Of a stretch of DNA of 41,507 nt, positions 8,657 to 17,520 are shown in pieces (position 1 is the first letter of the stretch; each line of letters starts with the position of its first letter). The DNA lies in assembly GCA_003232915.1 (NCBI GenBank), contig QIKE01000034.1, forward strand, positions 1-41,507, written 5' to 3'. The stretch is from Bacteroidota bacterium. GTDB taxonomy: Bacteria > Bacteroidota > Bacteroidia > Bacteroidales > F082. Both the position numbers and the translations under genes were made by a program. The notes under the pieces were generated by a model. It was not told where the DNA came from. It saw only the letters and a list, made by a program, of their open reading frames with translations, and did no database searches.

Positions 8657-9542
8657 AAACGTATTATGGGGATTGATATTAATTCTCGTTGGAATGTTAT
8701 TTATTTTAAGAAACCTCGGTTTAGTTGAGTTCAATTGGTATAATATATGGCAAATGTGGCCCGTATTGCTTGTCCTTTGGGGTGTGTCGGTACTGCCGGT
8801 GAAAGAAGACCTGAAAGTAATTTTAATGGTTGTTGTGTTGGGGTTGTCAACATGGCTTGCCCTTGATACTAATGTTAGTTGGACTAACAACAACTGGGAA
8901 GAAACAACTGTAAAAGCTTTTCATTCTTCTCAAAGTTTTAGTATTCCGGCCGACGACAGCATTAAAAAAGTTCATCTTGAACTCGACGCTGCTGCCGGAA
9001 CTTTTGTTATTAAAAATACCAGTGATAGCCTGCTAGAATTTAGTAAAAACGGTTGGGGTGGCAATTATGATTATATCGTAAGCGAAACGTTAACAAATGC
9101 CGATATACAAATCCATCGTAGCAAACGTAATATAAATTTTTATAAAACAAGCCATCAAATTTATTTAAAACTTAATCCGCAACCCGTTTGGAATATCGAC
9201 CTTGATGTTGGCGCAGCATTAGTAAAATTCGATTTGAAAAAATTTAAAGTCAGTGAGGTAACCATTGACGGTGGAGCTGCATCGTTTAACTTAACACTTG
9301 GCGAACGCTATCCTTCAACGGATGTCACCATTGATGCAGGGGCTTCTTCATTCAAAATTCGTATACCAAAAAATTCGGGTTGCGATATGCAAATAAGTAG
9401 CTTTTTGTCGGGGAAAAACTTTCAGGGTTTCAAAAAAATCGAAAGCGGCCACTATCGTACACCAAATTACGACACCGCTCAAAACAAAATTAACATTAAC
9501 ATCGACGCTGCAATATCAAATTACACGGTTATCCGCTATTAA
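8646..9542 (+). CDS. LiaF-like transmembrane (DUF5668) and adhesin-like envelope protein
   Basis: A 298-residue protein. Residues 1-80 are a LiaF-type membrane module with hydrophobic hairpins (NVLWGLILILVGMLFILRN, WQMWPVLLVLWG, VILMVVVLGLSTWLA). The rest is a beta-rich domain with repeating Gly/Ala-rich turns (DAAAGTF, DVGAALVKF, DGGAASFNL, DAGASSFKI, DAAISNY), which is the parallel beta-helix/toastrack pattern of LiaF and DUF4097-like proteins. The regular DxGAxxFxI units are direct evidence for a beta-solenoid. It overlaps the PspC gene by 11 bases, so the two should be co-translated; LiaF-like proteins elsewhere modulate envelope-stress two-component systems, but no kinase gene is seen here. 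A terminator follows at 9582-9624. Confidence 0.8.
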   Translation: MKSKNVLWGLILILVGMLFILRNLGLVEFNWYNIWQMWPVLLVLWGVSVLPVKEDLKVILMVVVLGLSTWLALDTNVSWTNNNWEETTVKAFHSSQSFSIPADDSIKKVHLELDAAAGTFVIKNTSDSLLEFSKNGWGGNYDYIVSETLTNADIQIHRSKRNINFYKTSHQIYLKLNPQPVWNIDLDVGAALVKFDLKKFKVSEVTIDGGAASFNLTLGERYPSTDVTIDAGASSFKIRIPKNSGCDMQISSFLSGKNFQGFKKIESGHYRTPNYDTAQNKININIDAAISNYTVIRY

Positions 9543-9581
9543 GCTATTAAACCTGAACCGTTCAGGTACAGCATATTATTC

Positions 9582-9624
9582 AAGTCTTGAAAAATATTTT
9601 AGCAACTTTTCAGGACTTTTTTTT
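9582..9624 (+). terminator. Rho-independent terminator after the PspC/LiaF-like pair
   Basis: AAGTCTTGAAAA (9582-9593) pairs with TTTTCAGGACTT (9607-9618) with one T-G wobble and a 13-base loop, followed by a run of eight T. A separate imperfect palindrome (ACCTGAACCGTTCAGGT at 9551-9567) lies just upstream. Confidence 0.8.
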
Positions 9625-9630
9625 ATAGGT

Positions 9631-9665
9631 TTTGTACTCTTGTTTGCTTAAAACAGCTATTTTTG
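9631..9665 (+). promoter_or_regulatory. Putative Bacteroidota promoter for flavodoxin
   Basis: TTTG at 9631-9634 and TATTTTTG at 9658-9665, 23 bases apart, the same spacing as the PspC promoter. The -7 box ends 30 bases before the flavodoxin ATG at 9696. Confidence 0.5.
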
Positions 9666-9695
9666 CGGCCTAATTTATATGAAATCTAAATTATA

Positions 9696-10208
9696 ATGAA
9701 ATCCATTGGAATATTTTACGGCTCAACTTATGGTATGACCGAAAAAGTTGCTGAACGAATGAAAACAACATTTGGAAAGGAAGTTGATGTTGATGTTGAT
9801 GTTTATAATCTTAAAGACATCACTATCGACGATATGAAAAAATATGACAACCTTATTTTCGGCACTTCTGCCTGGGGAATAGGTGAAATGCAAGACGATT
9901 GGGAGCGCTTTATTGATGCATTTGAAGATTTTGATTTTAGCAGAAGGAAAGTGGCTTTATTCGGCCTTGGCGATCAAAAAAATTATCCCGAAAGTTTTGT
10001 TGATGGTTTGGGGACGCTCTATTGCCGGCTTCCCGACAAATCGGTTGTGGTAGGACAATGGCCAACCAAAGGTTATGACTATTATTTTTCGCTTGCCGAT
10101 ATCGAAGGAAAATTTGTAGGACTTGTAATTGATGAACATAATCAAGCATCGAAAAGTACCGAACGCATCAAACAATGGGTTGAACAATTGAAAAAAGAAT
10201 TTTTGTAA
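9696..10208 (+). CDS. fldA: Flavodoxin (long-chain)
   Basis: A 170-residue FMN electron carrier. The phosphate-binding loop GSTYGMTEKVAERM is at about residues 9-22 and the second FMN-contact region GTSAWGIGEMQDDWE at about 57-71. The third region is ALFGLGDQKNYPESFVDGLG, and the insertion typical of long-chain flavodoxins is present, so the length fits. It acts as a low-potential electron carrier in the cytoplasm, for example to pyruvate oxidoreductases or radical enzymes. It has its own promoter-like sequence and sits between a terminator and a convergent lipoprotein gene, so it is probably monocistronic. A flavodiiron protein gene lies nearby but on the opposite strand; joint function is not shown. 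Confidence 0.92.
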   Translation: MKSIGIFYGSTYGMTEKVAERMKTTFGKEVDVDVDVYNLKDITIDDMKKYDNLIFGTSAWGIGEMQDDWERFIDAFEDFDFSRRKVALFGLGDQKNYPESFVDGLGTLYCRLPDKSVVVGQWPTKGYDYYFSLADIEGKFVGLVIDEHNQASKSTERIKQWVEQLKKEFL

Positions 10209-10290
10209 AATAAATAGTTACTTGAGTAAGCTGCGTTTTTTGATGTTTTTCAGTTACAGCTTTCTACGAGGAAAGCCAACTCCGCAAAGT

Positions 10291-11214
10291 TTAATGTTTA
10301 TTTTTTATTGATTCGAAACGATCATTATCTCCAATTGAGTAAAATCTCTTATTATATGGATCGTAGTGCCAGAATATATCGGTTCTGAAATTTTCAGGTA
10401 ACTTATCATCAAGATATTTATTAAGTAAATAATCATAGGTGTAGCTAGCATAAATTTGGCCGAGTTTAAAAATATAATGATAGATTTTTTTCACCGAAAG
10501 GCTGTCTAACTCGTAAAAATATTGAATTTTTCCGTTAAAGTCGTTTTGTTTGAAAAAACCGTCAAAATCGTCGGTAAGTAAGTTTTCGGCAAAAAGGACT
10601 GGAAAGTTGGCGTTTTCATTATCTACCGATTTTATATTAAACCAAGAACTAATATCCACTGCGTTGAGTGTTTTATGAAAAGTATATGTCATACCATCAA
10701 CATTAGCTGTGTCGGCAAAAGGATAATCTTGTTCTTCAAGTTCTATTTGTGCAATATTAACCACAAATCCTCCCGAATCGCCGGCAAAAAACTTGTCGCT
10801 ATGTTGTTCGTCGTAAACTTTAATGCCGTATTTCTGTAAGCCTGTAATGTATCCGGATTTGTAATTCTCAAGAAAAATAGAGTCGTTAATCTTTTTCACA
10901 TAATCGGAATGTATCCACAAAATCGAATCTTTTTGTGCATCGGTAAGACCTGATAAATCAAGACTATCGGTTTTGAGGTTATATTTATAAATAAATTCGG
11001 GCATAAATAGAAGTACAGGACCCATAAAATGGCTTTGCGTATAGGTTTTAGCAAGTCTGTATTCGGCGCTGCAACCACTTAGTCCGAAAACAGTAAACAA
11101 AACGACTACTCCAAATAGAAAAAACGCACATCGAATTTTGACATCCGTTTCATTATTTTTTTTGCCTGACAGTTTTTTCCGCAACATTTTTACTTTTACA
11201 AAATAAAGATTCAA
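10291..11214 (-). CDS. Hypothetical lipoprotein
   Basis: A 307-residue protein with a long basic N-terminus, a hydrophobic segment and a lipobox (FGLSGCS, Cys at about residue 48), so it should be exported and lipidated. The mature part has no motif I recognise. Several stretches (KTYTQSHFMGPVLLFMPEFIYKYN and the regularly spaced acidic/aromatic segments) suggest a conserved Bacteroidota family of unknown function. The ATG at 11214 gives an unusually long n-region; a later start at the Met at residue 10 (MLRKKLSGKK) would be more typical. It stands alone, convergent with flavodoxin and 51 bases downstream of the flavodiiron gene, possibly in the same transcript. Confidence 0.7.
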   Translation of the reverse strand: MNLYFVKVKMLRKKLSGKKNNETDVKIRCAFFLFGVVVLFTVFGLSGCSAEYRLAKTYTQSHFMGPVLLFMPEFIYKYNLKTDSLDLSGLTDAQKDSILWIHSDYVKKINDSIFLENYKSGYITGLQKYGIKVYDEQHSDKFFAGDSGGFVVNIAQIELEEQDYPFADTANVDGMTYTFHKTLNAVDISSWFNIKSVDNENANFPVLFAENLLTDDFDGFFKQNDFNGKIQYFYELDSLSVKKIYHYIFKLGQIYASYTYDYLLNKYLDDKLPENFRTDIFWHYDPYNKRFYSIGDNDRFESIKNKH

Positions 11215-11265
11215 AATTCAAGGTTATGGTTGCTTATAAATTTGTCAACCCTAAATTTTCAAATA

Positions 11266-12471
11266 TTATTGTTTTTCGAGTAATGCTTTTCCGAAAGTTA
11301 TCCCGTAATCTTCGGCTTTTTTCAAGGCATTTTCATCAGGGACAAATTTAATAAAAAATCCTTCACCAAAATATTTTAGTTTCAGATTTTTCAGATTAGC
11401 CTCTATCAGAACTCTATTTTCGCCACTCCACCCGTACGAACCAAATGCGCCGGCAAGTTTGCCTCTATCGCGATAGGGATTAATCATAGCAAACAATTTG
11501 TAAATTGGTAAAAGTATGTTTTGATTAATTACCGGACTTCCCACAATAAGAGCATTGCTTTGGATAAGTTTCATTTCTAGTTCACCCCGATTACTATGTT
11601 CAATATCAAGAATGTCAACGTCGAAATCGCCGGCTTTTAAAATACCTTTAGCGATATGCCGGGCAAGAAGCTCTGTTGTATGATAGGCTGAAACATAGGG
11701 AATGAAAACTTTGTTTTTTTGAAATTGCGAAACAAATTTTTCCGACCACAGACGGGTTATCTCAATATAATGCTTCCAATTTTTTCGGAGAATAGGGCCG
11801 TGCCCTGTACAAATGGCATTTATTTCAAGTGGTTCGATTTTGTCTAATGCTTTTAACATAAATTTGCTAAACGATTTGATAATCACATCAAAATAATAGC
11901 GAAAAGCTACATCAAAATTGGTTACTTCATCATCGAACATATGTGGATCGGCAAAATGACAACCAAAGCTGTCGCAAGTGAAAAGCAGTTTGTCCTCTTC
12001 GAGATATGTGTACATGGTATCTGGCCAGTGCAAGTTGGGAGCTGAAATAAAACGGAGAGTTTTGTTTCCCAGGCTTAAGGTATCGCCATCTTTTGCAAGA
12101 ATAAATTTAAACTCTCCCAATCCCATATCCTTCAGATATTTTATTGCCGTCGGACTTGCTACCACTGTGGCTTTGGGTGCTAATTCTAATAGCTTTTTCA
12201 GATTGCCAGAATGATCCGGTTCTGTATGATTCATCACGATGTATTCAATTTGAGACGGATCGACTACCGCTCTGACTTTTGTTTCGTAGATTTCCCAATG
12301 CGTTTCTTTGGTCGTGTCAATAATGGTTTTTTTTTCGGCATCAATAAAATATGAATTATATGTGGAACCAAAATCTGTTGTCATAACCACATCGAACGTA
12401 ACCAAGTTGTAATCAAGTACCCCAATCCATTTTACCGATGGGCTAACCTCAAGAATGTCATTGCTTTTCAT
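11266..12471 (-). CDS. fprA: Flavodiiron protein (A-type flavoprotein, O2/NO reductase)
   Basis: A 401-residue soluble enzyme. The N-terminal metallo-beta-lactamase-like domain carries the di-iron ligands His82-x-Glu84-x-Asp86-His87 (NHTEPDHSG), His148 (APNLHWPDT), Asp167 (CDSFGCH) and His224 (CTGHGP). The C-terminal flavodoxin domain (about 255-400) has the FMN loop VSAYHTTELLARHIAKG and GAFGSYGWSGE. Such proteins reduce O2 to water or NO to N2O in anaerobes and get electrons from rubredoxin or an NADH reductase. The length is that of the basic two-domain form, with no rubredoxin tail. A TATTTTCG box precedes the start. This suggests an anaerobic or microaerophilic lifestyle. Confidence 0.93.
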   Translation of the reverse strand: MKSNDILEVSPSVKWIGVLDYNLVTFDVVMTTDFGSTYNSYFIDAEKKTIIDTTKETHWEIYETKVRAVVDPSQIEYIVMNHTEPDHSGNLKKLLELAPKATVVASPTAIKYLKDMGLGEFKFILAKDGDTLSLGNKTLRFISAPNLHWPDTMYTYLEEDKLLFTCDSFGCHFADPHMFDDEVTNFDVAFRYYFDVIIKSFSKFMLKALDKIEPLEINAICTGHGPILRKNWKHYIEITRLWSEKFVSQFQKNKVFIPYVSAYHTTELLARHIAKGILKAGDFDVDILDIEHSNRGELEMKLIQSNALIVGSPVINQNILLPIYKLFAMINPYRDRGKLAGAFGSYGWSGENRVLIEANLKNLKLKYFGEGFFIKFVPDENALKKAEDYGITFGKALLEKQ

Positions 12472-12630
12472 ATACTTTTTTTATTTTTATTAATAATGCG
12501 AAAATACAAAAATCAGGTCTCATAAAAAGTAAAAATTGCTTATTTTAAAAACATATGAATTGGAAGAAACAATTTTTAAGAAAAGTGTATTGTAATAACG
12601 AAAAAGTAATTTATTTTAATATCCCACAAA

Positions 12631-13529
12631 TTAAATAAACCCTTTTTCTTCTAATGTTTTTATTACAAATTGTTTGTCGAATTCAAGATATTCAGCAACT
12701 TGATCAATAGTAAATTTTGGTTTGGTAAAAAGTTTAATGACGGATTTCTTTTCCGCTTCAAAAGAACCTTTTTGCATTCCTTCTTGTCTTAATTCATCGC
12801 AGTTGTCATAGCTATTTTCCCACCTTTATTTGATGCCGATTAGATAGTTTTAATAATTTTATCCGAGTTGATCTTGGTTTTGCTAAATAAATAATAAGTA
12901 ACCGGAATTATAAATTCTTCTCCTTTTTTGTTTTCCGCTATCATATTGATATCAGAAAAAATCATTTGCAATTTTTTTAAAAATAAGTCTTCATCAAAAA
13001 TATTTTTCAATAAAAACAGTGTGATGTGCACCATTATCAATTGATACAAATTTACAATTTCTTCTTCGGTAAAGCTCGAAAAATTTTTGACCAAATAATC
13101 AAAGGAAGGTAAAAATGATTTCATATCTTGGTCAATCCCTTGAAAATAATCCTCGAATCTTCTCACTTTCCATTTGCCTTTGCCGTGATAAACTATAACC
13201 GGTATAACAGGTGTTAAACTTTCATTTTGTTTAAGATTTGCTTCCCAAATTTTCAATAAATACTTCAAAAGTTGCAAATGTGGGTATTCAACTACATAGC
13301 TTTTGTGTTCGAGAAGCAAAGTAATTAGTATATCGGTTGTGGATTTGTATTTGCAGTTGAAAACCATATCGGGAAAATTTTCCTTTAATTTTTCATCAAT
13401 GTACGATGTTTTTTCAACTTTCAGTGTTCCGAAATTAATATTGCTTACCAATGACTTCGGCAAACTATGAATTAAAAAATCAACAGTTTCCCGTCTATTC
13501 GAGAACACTTCTTTGAAAAACTTATCGTG
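12631..13529 (-). pseudogene. Broken Rpn/PD-(D/E)XK nuclease-transposase family gene (copy 1)
   Basis: This is the Rpn/YhgA-like family of PD-(D/E)XK nucleases linked to transposition. Homology starts at HDKFFKEVFSNRRETVDF, but a TAA (13530-13532) stands directly before the HDK codons and no start codon precedes them; the open frame only begins at a GTG (13508) that would remove the conserved HDKFFK motif. The middle part is intact (LLEHKSYVVEYPHLQLLKYL, VIVYHGKGKW). Near the 3' end a TAA at 12840-12842 interrupts the frame, and a frameshift around 12795 leads into the family C-terminus (ELRQEGMQKG... to stop at 12631-12633). The nearly collinear copy at 38.9 kb confirms this reconstruction. 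Three separate lesions make this a pseudogene. Confidence 0.85.
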
Positions 13530-13623
13530 TTAACCAACAACTTTCACAACCGTAAATAATTTTTATTAAATACAAATGCACGAAAAATATTCCCCAAACG
13601 AAAAATTTTCAAAAATTAAATTC

Positions 13624-14223
13624 TTACTTTTCGTAAAAATGCATTTCGAGGATGTATTCGTATACTTTTTCGGGTAACCAAAAATGCATATCTTTTTTGT
13701 TTTTAATGGCTTGTCGGATAAAACTTGACGAAATTTCGAGCAATGGAGCCGGCTGAAGACGGATATTCGGATACTTTTCGTACTCACCAAGTCCGTAACC
13801 GGTGCGAGGGTAAACATACAATGCATATTGCCGGAGTAATACAAGGTAGTTTTTCCATTTATTGAACGATTTAAATATATCGGTACCGCAAATTACTGCA
13901 AACTGTCTATCACAATATTTTTCCGAAAGCCAAGTAAGTGTGTCGATAGTATAAGAAGGTCTCGGCATTTTAAATTCTATATCGGTAAGCTTAAGGTGTA
14001 GCATATTTTCTATGGCTATACGAACCAACGCCAGCCGGTGATAATCGGCAAGCAACGATTTTTTTACTTTTAACGGATTTTGTGGCGAAACCACAAACCA
14101 CACTTCGTCAAGATCGGTAAACTCGGCCATATAGTTTGCTAATATCAGATGCCCTTGATGAATAGGATTGAAAGATCCGAAAAATAATCCGGTTTTTTTT
14201 TCTGAAAGTTCCTTTTTCGCCAT
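13624..14223 (-). CDS. nadD: Nicotinate-nucleotide adenylyltransferase
   Basis: A 199-residue nucleotidyltransferase that joins nicotinate mononucleotide and ATP in NAD synthesis. The family signature GSFNPIHQGH (residues about 15-24, the HxGH motif) and the C-terminal SSSFIRQAI (ISSTxIR-like) motif are both present, along with the conserved RPSYTIDTL. The frame starts at an ATG followed by a lysine/glutamate-rich leader before the Rossmann fold. It lies downstream of gmk and yicC on the same strand, an arrangement common in Bacteroidota, but a 247-base GC-rich element now separates it from gmk. Confidence 0.94.
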   Translation of the reverse strand: MAKKELSEKKTGLFFGSFNPIHQGHLILANYMAEFTDLDEVWFVVSPQNPLKVKKSLLADYHRLALVRIAIENMLHLKLTDIEFKMPRPSYTIDTLTWLSEKYCDRQFAVICGTDIFKSFNKWKNYLVLLRQYALYVYPRTGYGLGEYEKYPNIRLQPAPLLEISSSFIRQAIKNKKDMHFWLPEKVYEYILEMHFYEK

Positions 14224-14269
14224 TATTTTTTGTTTTTTAAGGTTTAAAGTCGGTTTATATTTATTTATG

Positions 14270-14431
14270 TGAGCGGGCGGACGGGCTGTTCGCTATACTC
14301 CGGCTTACGGTGGCGGTTTTCCGTAGGGCGGCAAAGGAACTTCCTTCGGTAGCTCTTTGCCACCTACTCCAAATCTGCAACCATACGTCCGGGATGCAGT
14401 TGCCATCCCTGCCGCAAGTTAGCAACACGAA
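14270..14431. other. GC-rich hairpin-rich intergenic element
   Basis: This stretch is visibly much richer in G+C than its surroundings. It contains at least three hairpins: TACGG/CCGTA (14306-14310 with 14321-14325), a 12-base stem with one mismatch GGCAAAGGAACT with AGCTCTTTGCC (14330-14341 with 14351-14361), and GGGATG/CATCCC (14391-14396 with 14404-14409). The opening CGGGCTGTTCGCTATACTCC and closing TTGCCATCCCTGCCGCAA resemble, from memory, a dispersed element common between Bacteroidota genes. No second copy was seen in this window and no reading frame of note. Confidence 0.55.
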
Positions 14432-14470
14432 AGTATAAATATGTACTTAAATACCACTATCGTAGTTTTA

Positions 14471-15052
14471 TCAATTGTTTTCATCGCTAAAAAAATCCCT
14501 TGCAATTTTTTCAACTTCTTTCTTTGCCTTTTGCAGATTGTCGTTCACAACAACAACATCAAATTTCGAGGCGTACAAAAGTTCTTCTTCAACACGTTCG
14601 AGACGCTTACGAAGAGATTCACCGTCTTCAGTAGAACGCATGAGTAAACGTTGTTCAAGCATGTCCAGCGATGGTGGCCTGACAAAAATAGCTAAAGCAT
14701 CATCGCCATATAGCCTTTTGATGTTTAACCCTCCTTTAACATCCACATCAAAAACTATCGATTTTCCCAGTTTACGAAGTCGTTCAACCTCCGCAATCAA
14801 AGTGCCGTAAAACTGATTTTCATATACTTCTTCCCACTCAACGAATGCTCCCTCACAAATTTTTTTCTTAAATTCATCAACAGATATAAAATAATAGTCT
14901 TTTCCGTCTTTTTCGTTTTTACGGGCTTTACGACTCGTTGCCGAAATAGAAAAAGCCAAATTGGGCATCTTACTCATCAGATACCGAACTAATGTAGTTT
15001 TGCCGGCTCCAGAGGGTGCCGAAAAAATAATTAATTTTGTTTTTTTTCTCAA
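14471..15052 (-). CDS. gmk: Guanylate kinase
   Basis: A 193-residue enzyme phosphorylating GMP to GDP. The P-loop SAPSGAGKTT is at about residues 11-20; the GMP-binding region (SATSRKARKNEKDGKDYYF) and EWEEVYENQFYGT are typical, as are DVDVKGGLNIK and IFVRPPS. Length fits the bacterial family. Its start lies 9 bases after the stop of yicC, a pairing conserved in many bacteria, so both should be one transcript. Confidence 0.96.
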   Translation of the reverse strand: MRKKTKLIIFSAPSGAGKTTLVRYLMSKMPNLAFSISATSRKARKNEKDGKDYYFISVDEFKKKICEGAFVEWEEVYENQFYGTLIAEVERLRKLGKSIVFDVDVKGGLNIKRLYGDDALAIFVRPPSLDMLEQRLLMRSTEDGESLRKRLERVEEELLYASKFDVVVVNDNLQKAKKEVEKIARDFFSDENN

Positions 15053-15061
15053 TGTATTCGT

Positions 15062-15937
15062 TCACAAAATGTTAAACAATTGTTCTTTTATTTTTTCTAA
15101 TTCGTCTTTCATCAATACTACCAATTGCTGAATGTCCGCATCATTAGCTTTTGAACCGAGAGTATTTATTTCGCGACCAATTTCCTGACCGACAAAAGCC
15201 AATTTTTTACCGCTATTGTCTTCTTTGTGCAACACATTTATAAAATAGTTGCAATGCTTTTTTAAACGTAATTTTTCTTCGGTAATATCCAATTTCTCTA
15301 TATAGTAAATCATCTCTTGCTCTATGCGTTCGGGATTTGTACCCGCACCGTCAAGATACTCGTTTAGGTGCTTTTGTATTCGTTCTTTAATAAGTATCCT
15401 TCTCGCCTTTTCGTACGGTTCAACTTTGGTCAATAAACCTTTAATGGTATTAATACGTTTAAGAAAATCTGCTTCCAAAATTCCGCCTTCCTGTTGCCTA
15501 AATATCTCAACTTTGCTTAAAACATCGTCGGTAGCAGCCATAATAAGTTGTCGTATATGTTCGCCGGGTTCTTCTTCGGGCGACACAAAAATATCTGGCA
15601 TTTTCAAAATCATACTGAGATAATCAATATCTGATTTCAACGCCAGCTCATCTGTTATTGTTTTTAATTGCGAAAAATAATGTTTTGCCAGTGTTCTATT
15701 AATCTCGGATGCTGACCGTATTTCGTCGGTTTGCAGTTCGAGACTAAAATCAATTTTTCCCCTAATCAAAGTTCTGACAATACGGTTTCTAAGTTCTAAT
15801 TCCATTTCACGCAAAAAACTTGGTATTCGTATATTAATATCAAGCTGTTTGCTGTTGAGCGTTCGTATCTCAACCGCAACTTTTGTTCCGCCTTTTTCCG
15901 TGCTACTTTTACCATAGCCGGTCATTGATTTTATCAT
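15062..15937 (-). CDS. yicC: YicC-family endoribonuclease
   Basis: A 291-residue protein of the YicC/YloC family, reported as an endoribonuclease acting on small RNAs and mRNA in other bacteria. The N-terminus IKSMTGYGKSS and the conserved VEIRTLNSKQLDINIRIP are diagnostic; the C-terminal half has the acidic/helical region with KKLAFVGQEIGREINTLGSKAND, the family's most conserved motif. It is complete and followed immediately by gmk. Confidence 0.93.
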   Translation of the reverse strand: MIKSMTGYGKSSTEKGGTKVAVEIRTLNSKQLDINIRIPSFLREMELELRNRIVRTLIRGKIDFSLELQTDEIRSASEINRTLAKHYFSQLKTITDELALKSDIDYLSMILKMPDIFVSPEEEPGEHIRQLIMAATDDVLSKVEIFRQQEGGILEADFLKRINTIKGLLTKVEPYEKARRILIKERIQKHLNEYLDGAGTNPERIEQEMIYYIEKLDITEEKLRLKKHCNYFINVLHKEDNSGKKLAFVGQEIGREINTLGSKANDADIQQLVVLMKDELEKIKEQLFNIL

Positions 15938-16144
15938 AATAATAATTGTTTCGCTAAATAAAACTTCAAAATTAAAAATTATGCACTTCTCTCCTCAAAC
16001 AACATCAGATAATAACGAAATAATATTCAACTATATCTGAATAATAAAATACTTTTTTCGTGGTATATCAATCCCAAATTGATTCAGACGTCTTTTTATC
16101 CCATTTCGCGAATTTTGTCAATGCCTGAATAAGGTTGACCATTT

Positions 16145-17077
16145 TCACACACTTATCATCATCTTTTTATTTGTTAATTCATAAGTGGTATTAGAGATCG
16201 AAGGATTGTTGTCCTCAGTCCGGAGGGCTGAAAAATCCATCGCATTCTGAGTTACTAATTCCGTCGTTGACTTGTCACCGTCAAATTGTTGTCCACTGCA
16301 AATGTAATCTTTTTCAAATTGAATGGGTGATCCTCTTTGTAACTCAATATGAGGTTTTTCTTTGTTGTAAAGTAACACCGTTCGGTCAACCTCTTTTTTG
16401 AGTTCTTCAAAGCTGTTTATATCACGATGTATCAAATAATTATTTTTAATTACCCCATTTAACCTTTCTACTTTACCATTGTCCCAGGGATGTTCACACA
16501 TACTGTCTATAATACCTGCTTTTTGGGTCAGCTTTAAAAAGACCTTATCGTAGTGTTGACCACCACCGTCCGTGTGAAAAACAACTTCGGATATAATTGT
16601 ATGTTCCTTAATCCTGTGTTTGATAGCCATCTACAAAGCCGGTAATGTTGTCTGTTCTGTTGTCAATATATTCACAATAGAATGACCTAAAATCCTCATG
16701 GAGAATGAGTCTTCAATGAAGGTTATGTGATAGAATCTCCCGTTGATTTCATAGTAGGTAATATCACTTTGTCATGCTTGGTTGATATCGGTTAATGTCA
16801 TGGTTTTTAATAAATTATCAAACCTGACAACCCTTGTGCTATCTGTGGTTCTACTCCAATTTTTTACTCTCCTGAACATTAGACCTTCTTCCCTGCAAAA
16901 ATTCTCAAACGCATCCCGCCCCATGCTATGAGGTTGCAGTTTGAAATACATCTCTCTTGCCCCCATGGTTGGATGATCTTCGCGTATCTGATGATTAAGC
17001 AACAACAATTGTCTCTTTTCCGACCGTAAACGATACATCTTATCCGTCTGCTGATGAAATGTTTGTTTGCTAATCAA
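16145..17077 (-). pseudogene. IS3-family transposase OrfB, two nonsense codons
   Basis: One continuous frame that reads as the IS3 DDE integrase except for a TGA at 16772-16774 and a TAG at 16631-16633. The N-terminal part (REDHPTMGAREMYFKL) is the HTH_21-type region. After the TGA the frame continues QSDITYYEINGRFYHITFIEDSF (first catalytic Asp in SDIT), then the TAG, then HTDGGGQHY (second Asp) and DNGKVERLNG (Glu). The TGA falls where an IS3 OrfB normally has Trp (TDINQAW), so it is a TGG-to-TGA change. About 311 codons in all. Its start overlaps the orfA stop by four bases. Not functional without recoding. Confidence 0.85.
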
Positions 17078-17520
17078 AACTTGTATATAACTTGTTCATG
17101 CTGTTTTGGCATTGCTCTCTGTGATGCCAGAAGTATTCGAGGGTTGGGTAGAAAACTTTTTTTTATATCTACACCATTGGTCTCTTCTGCCAGGTTGACC
17201 ATCTTGCCTCTAAAATCAATCAGAATCTGCTTTTGACCGATTATCCGTTCAAGTTCTGCTACCTTTTTCTTGATCTCCAATAACTGTTTCGTGTCGCTAT
17301 CTGTCTCAACAATAAGTCTTTCTTTTTTGTCTTTCATTGTTCCGAATTTTTTTAACAAGCAGTATACGGTGATATTTGATACCTCATACGGCTTACAAAG
17401 TTCGGAAACTTTTGTTTTACCTGTTTCTAATTCCTTGACTTTTTGAATTTTGAAACTGTCGCTAAAATGACGACGCCTTCGCTCGGCTGTGGTCATCATA
17501 AATTGTGTTCTTGTTACCAT
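17074..17520 (-). CDS. IS3-family OrfA-type transposase subunit
   Basis: A 148-residue helix-turn-helix protein (RRRHFSDSFKIQKVKELETGKTKVSELCKPYEVSNITVYCLLKKFG) followed by a leucine-zipper-like segment (about 75-100, LLEIKKKVAELERIIGQKQ), the standard OrfA layout that binds the terminal repeats and dimerises. The frame itself is open and complete. OrfB starts with an ATGA overlap at its stop codon. As OrfB is broken, the element is immobile unless helped in trans. Confidence 0.82.
   Translation of the reverse strand: MVTRTQFMMTTAERRRRHFSDSFKIQKVKELETGKTKVSELCKPYEVSNITVYCLLKKFGTMKDKKERLIVETDSDTKQLLEIKKKVAELERIIGQKQILIDFRGKMVNLAEETNGVDIKKSFLPNPRILLASQRAMPKQHEQVIYKF

Noticed and set aside
9551-9567. 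Palindrome ACCTGAACCGTTCAGGT as an operator
   Set aside because: It lies after a stop codon and before a terminator, not near a promoter; more likely transcript-end structure.
16081-16090. GATTCAGACG outside the IS3 left end as a target duplication of the right end
   Set aside because: The resemblance to TTTCAGACAT belongs to the terminal repeat itself, not to a duplicated target.
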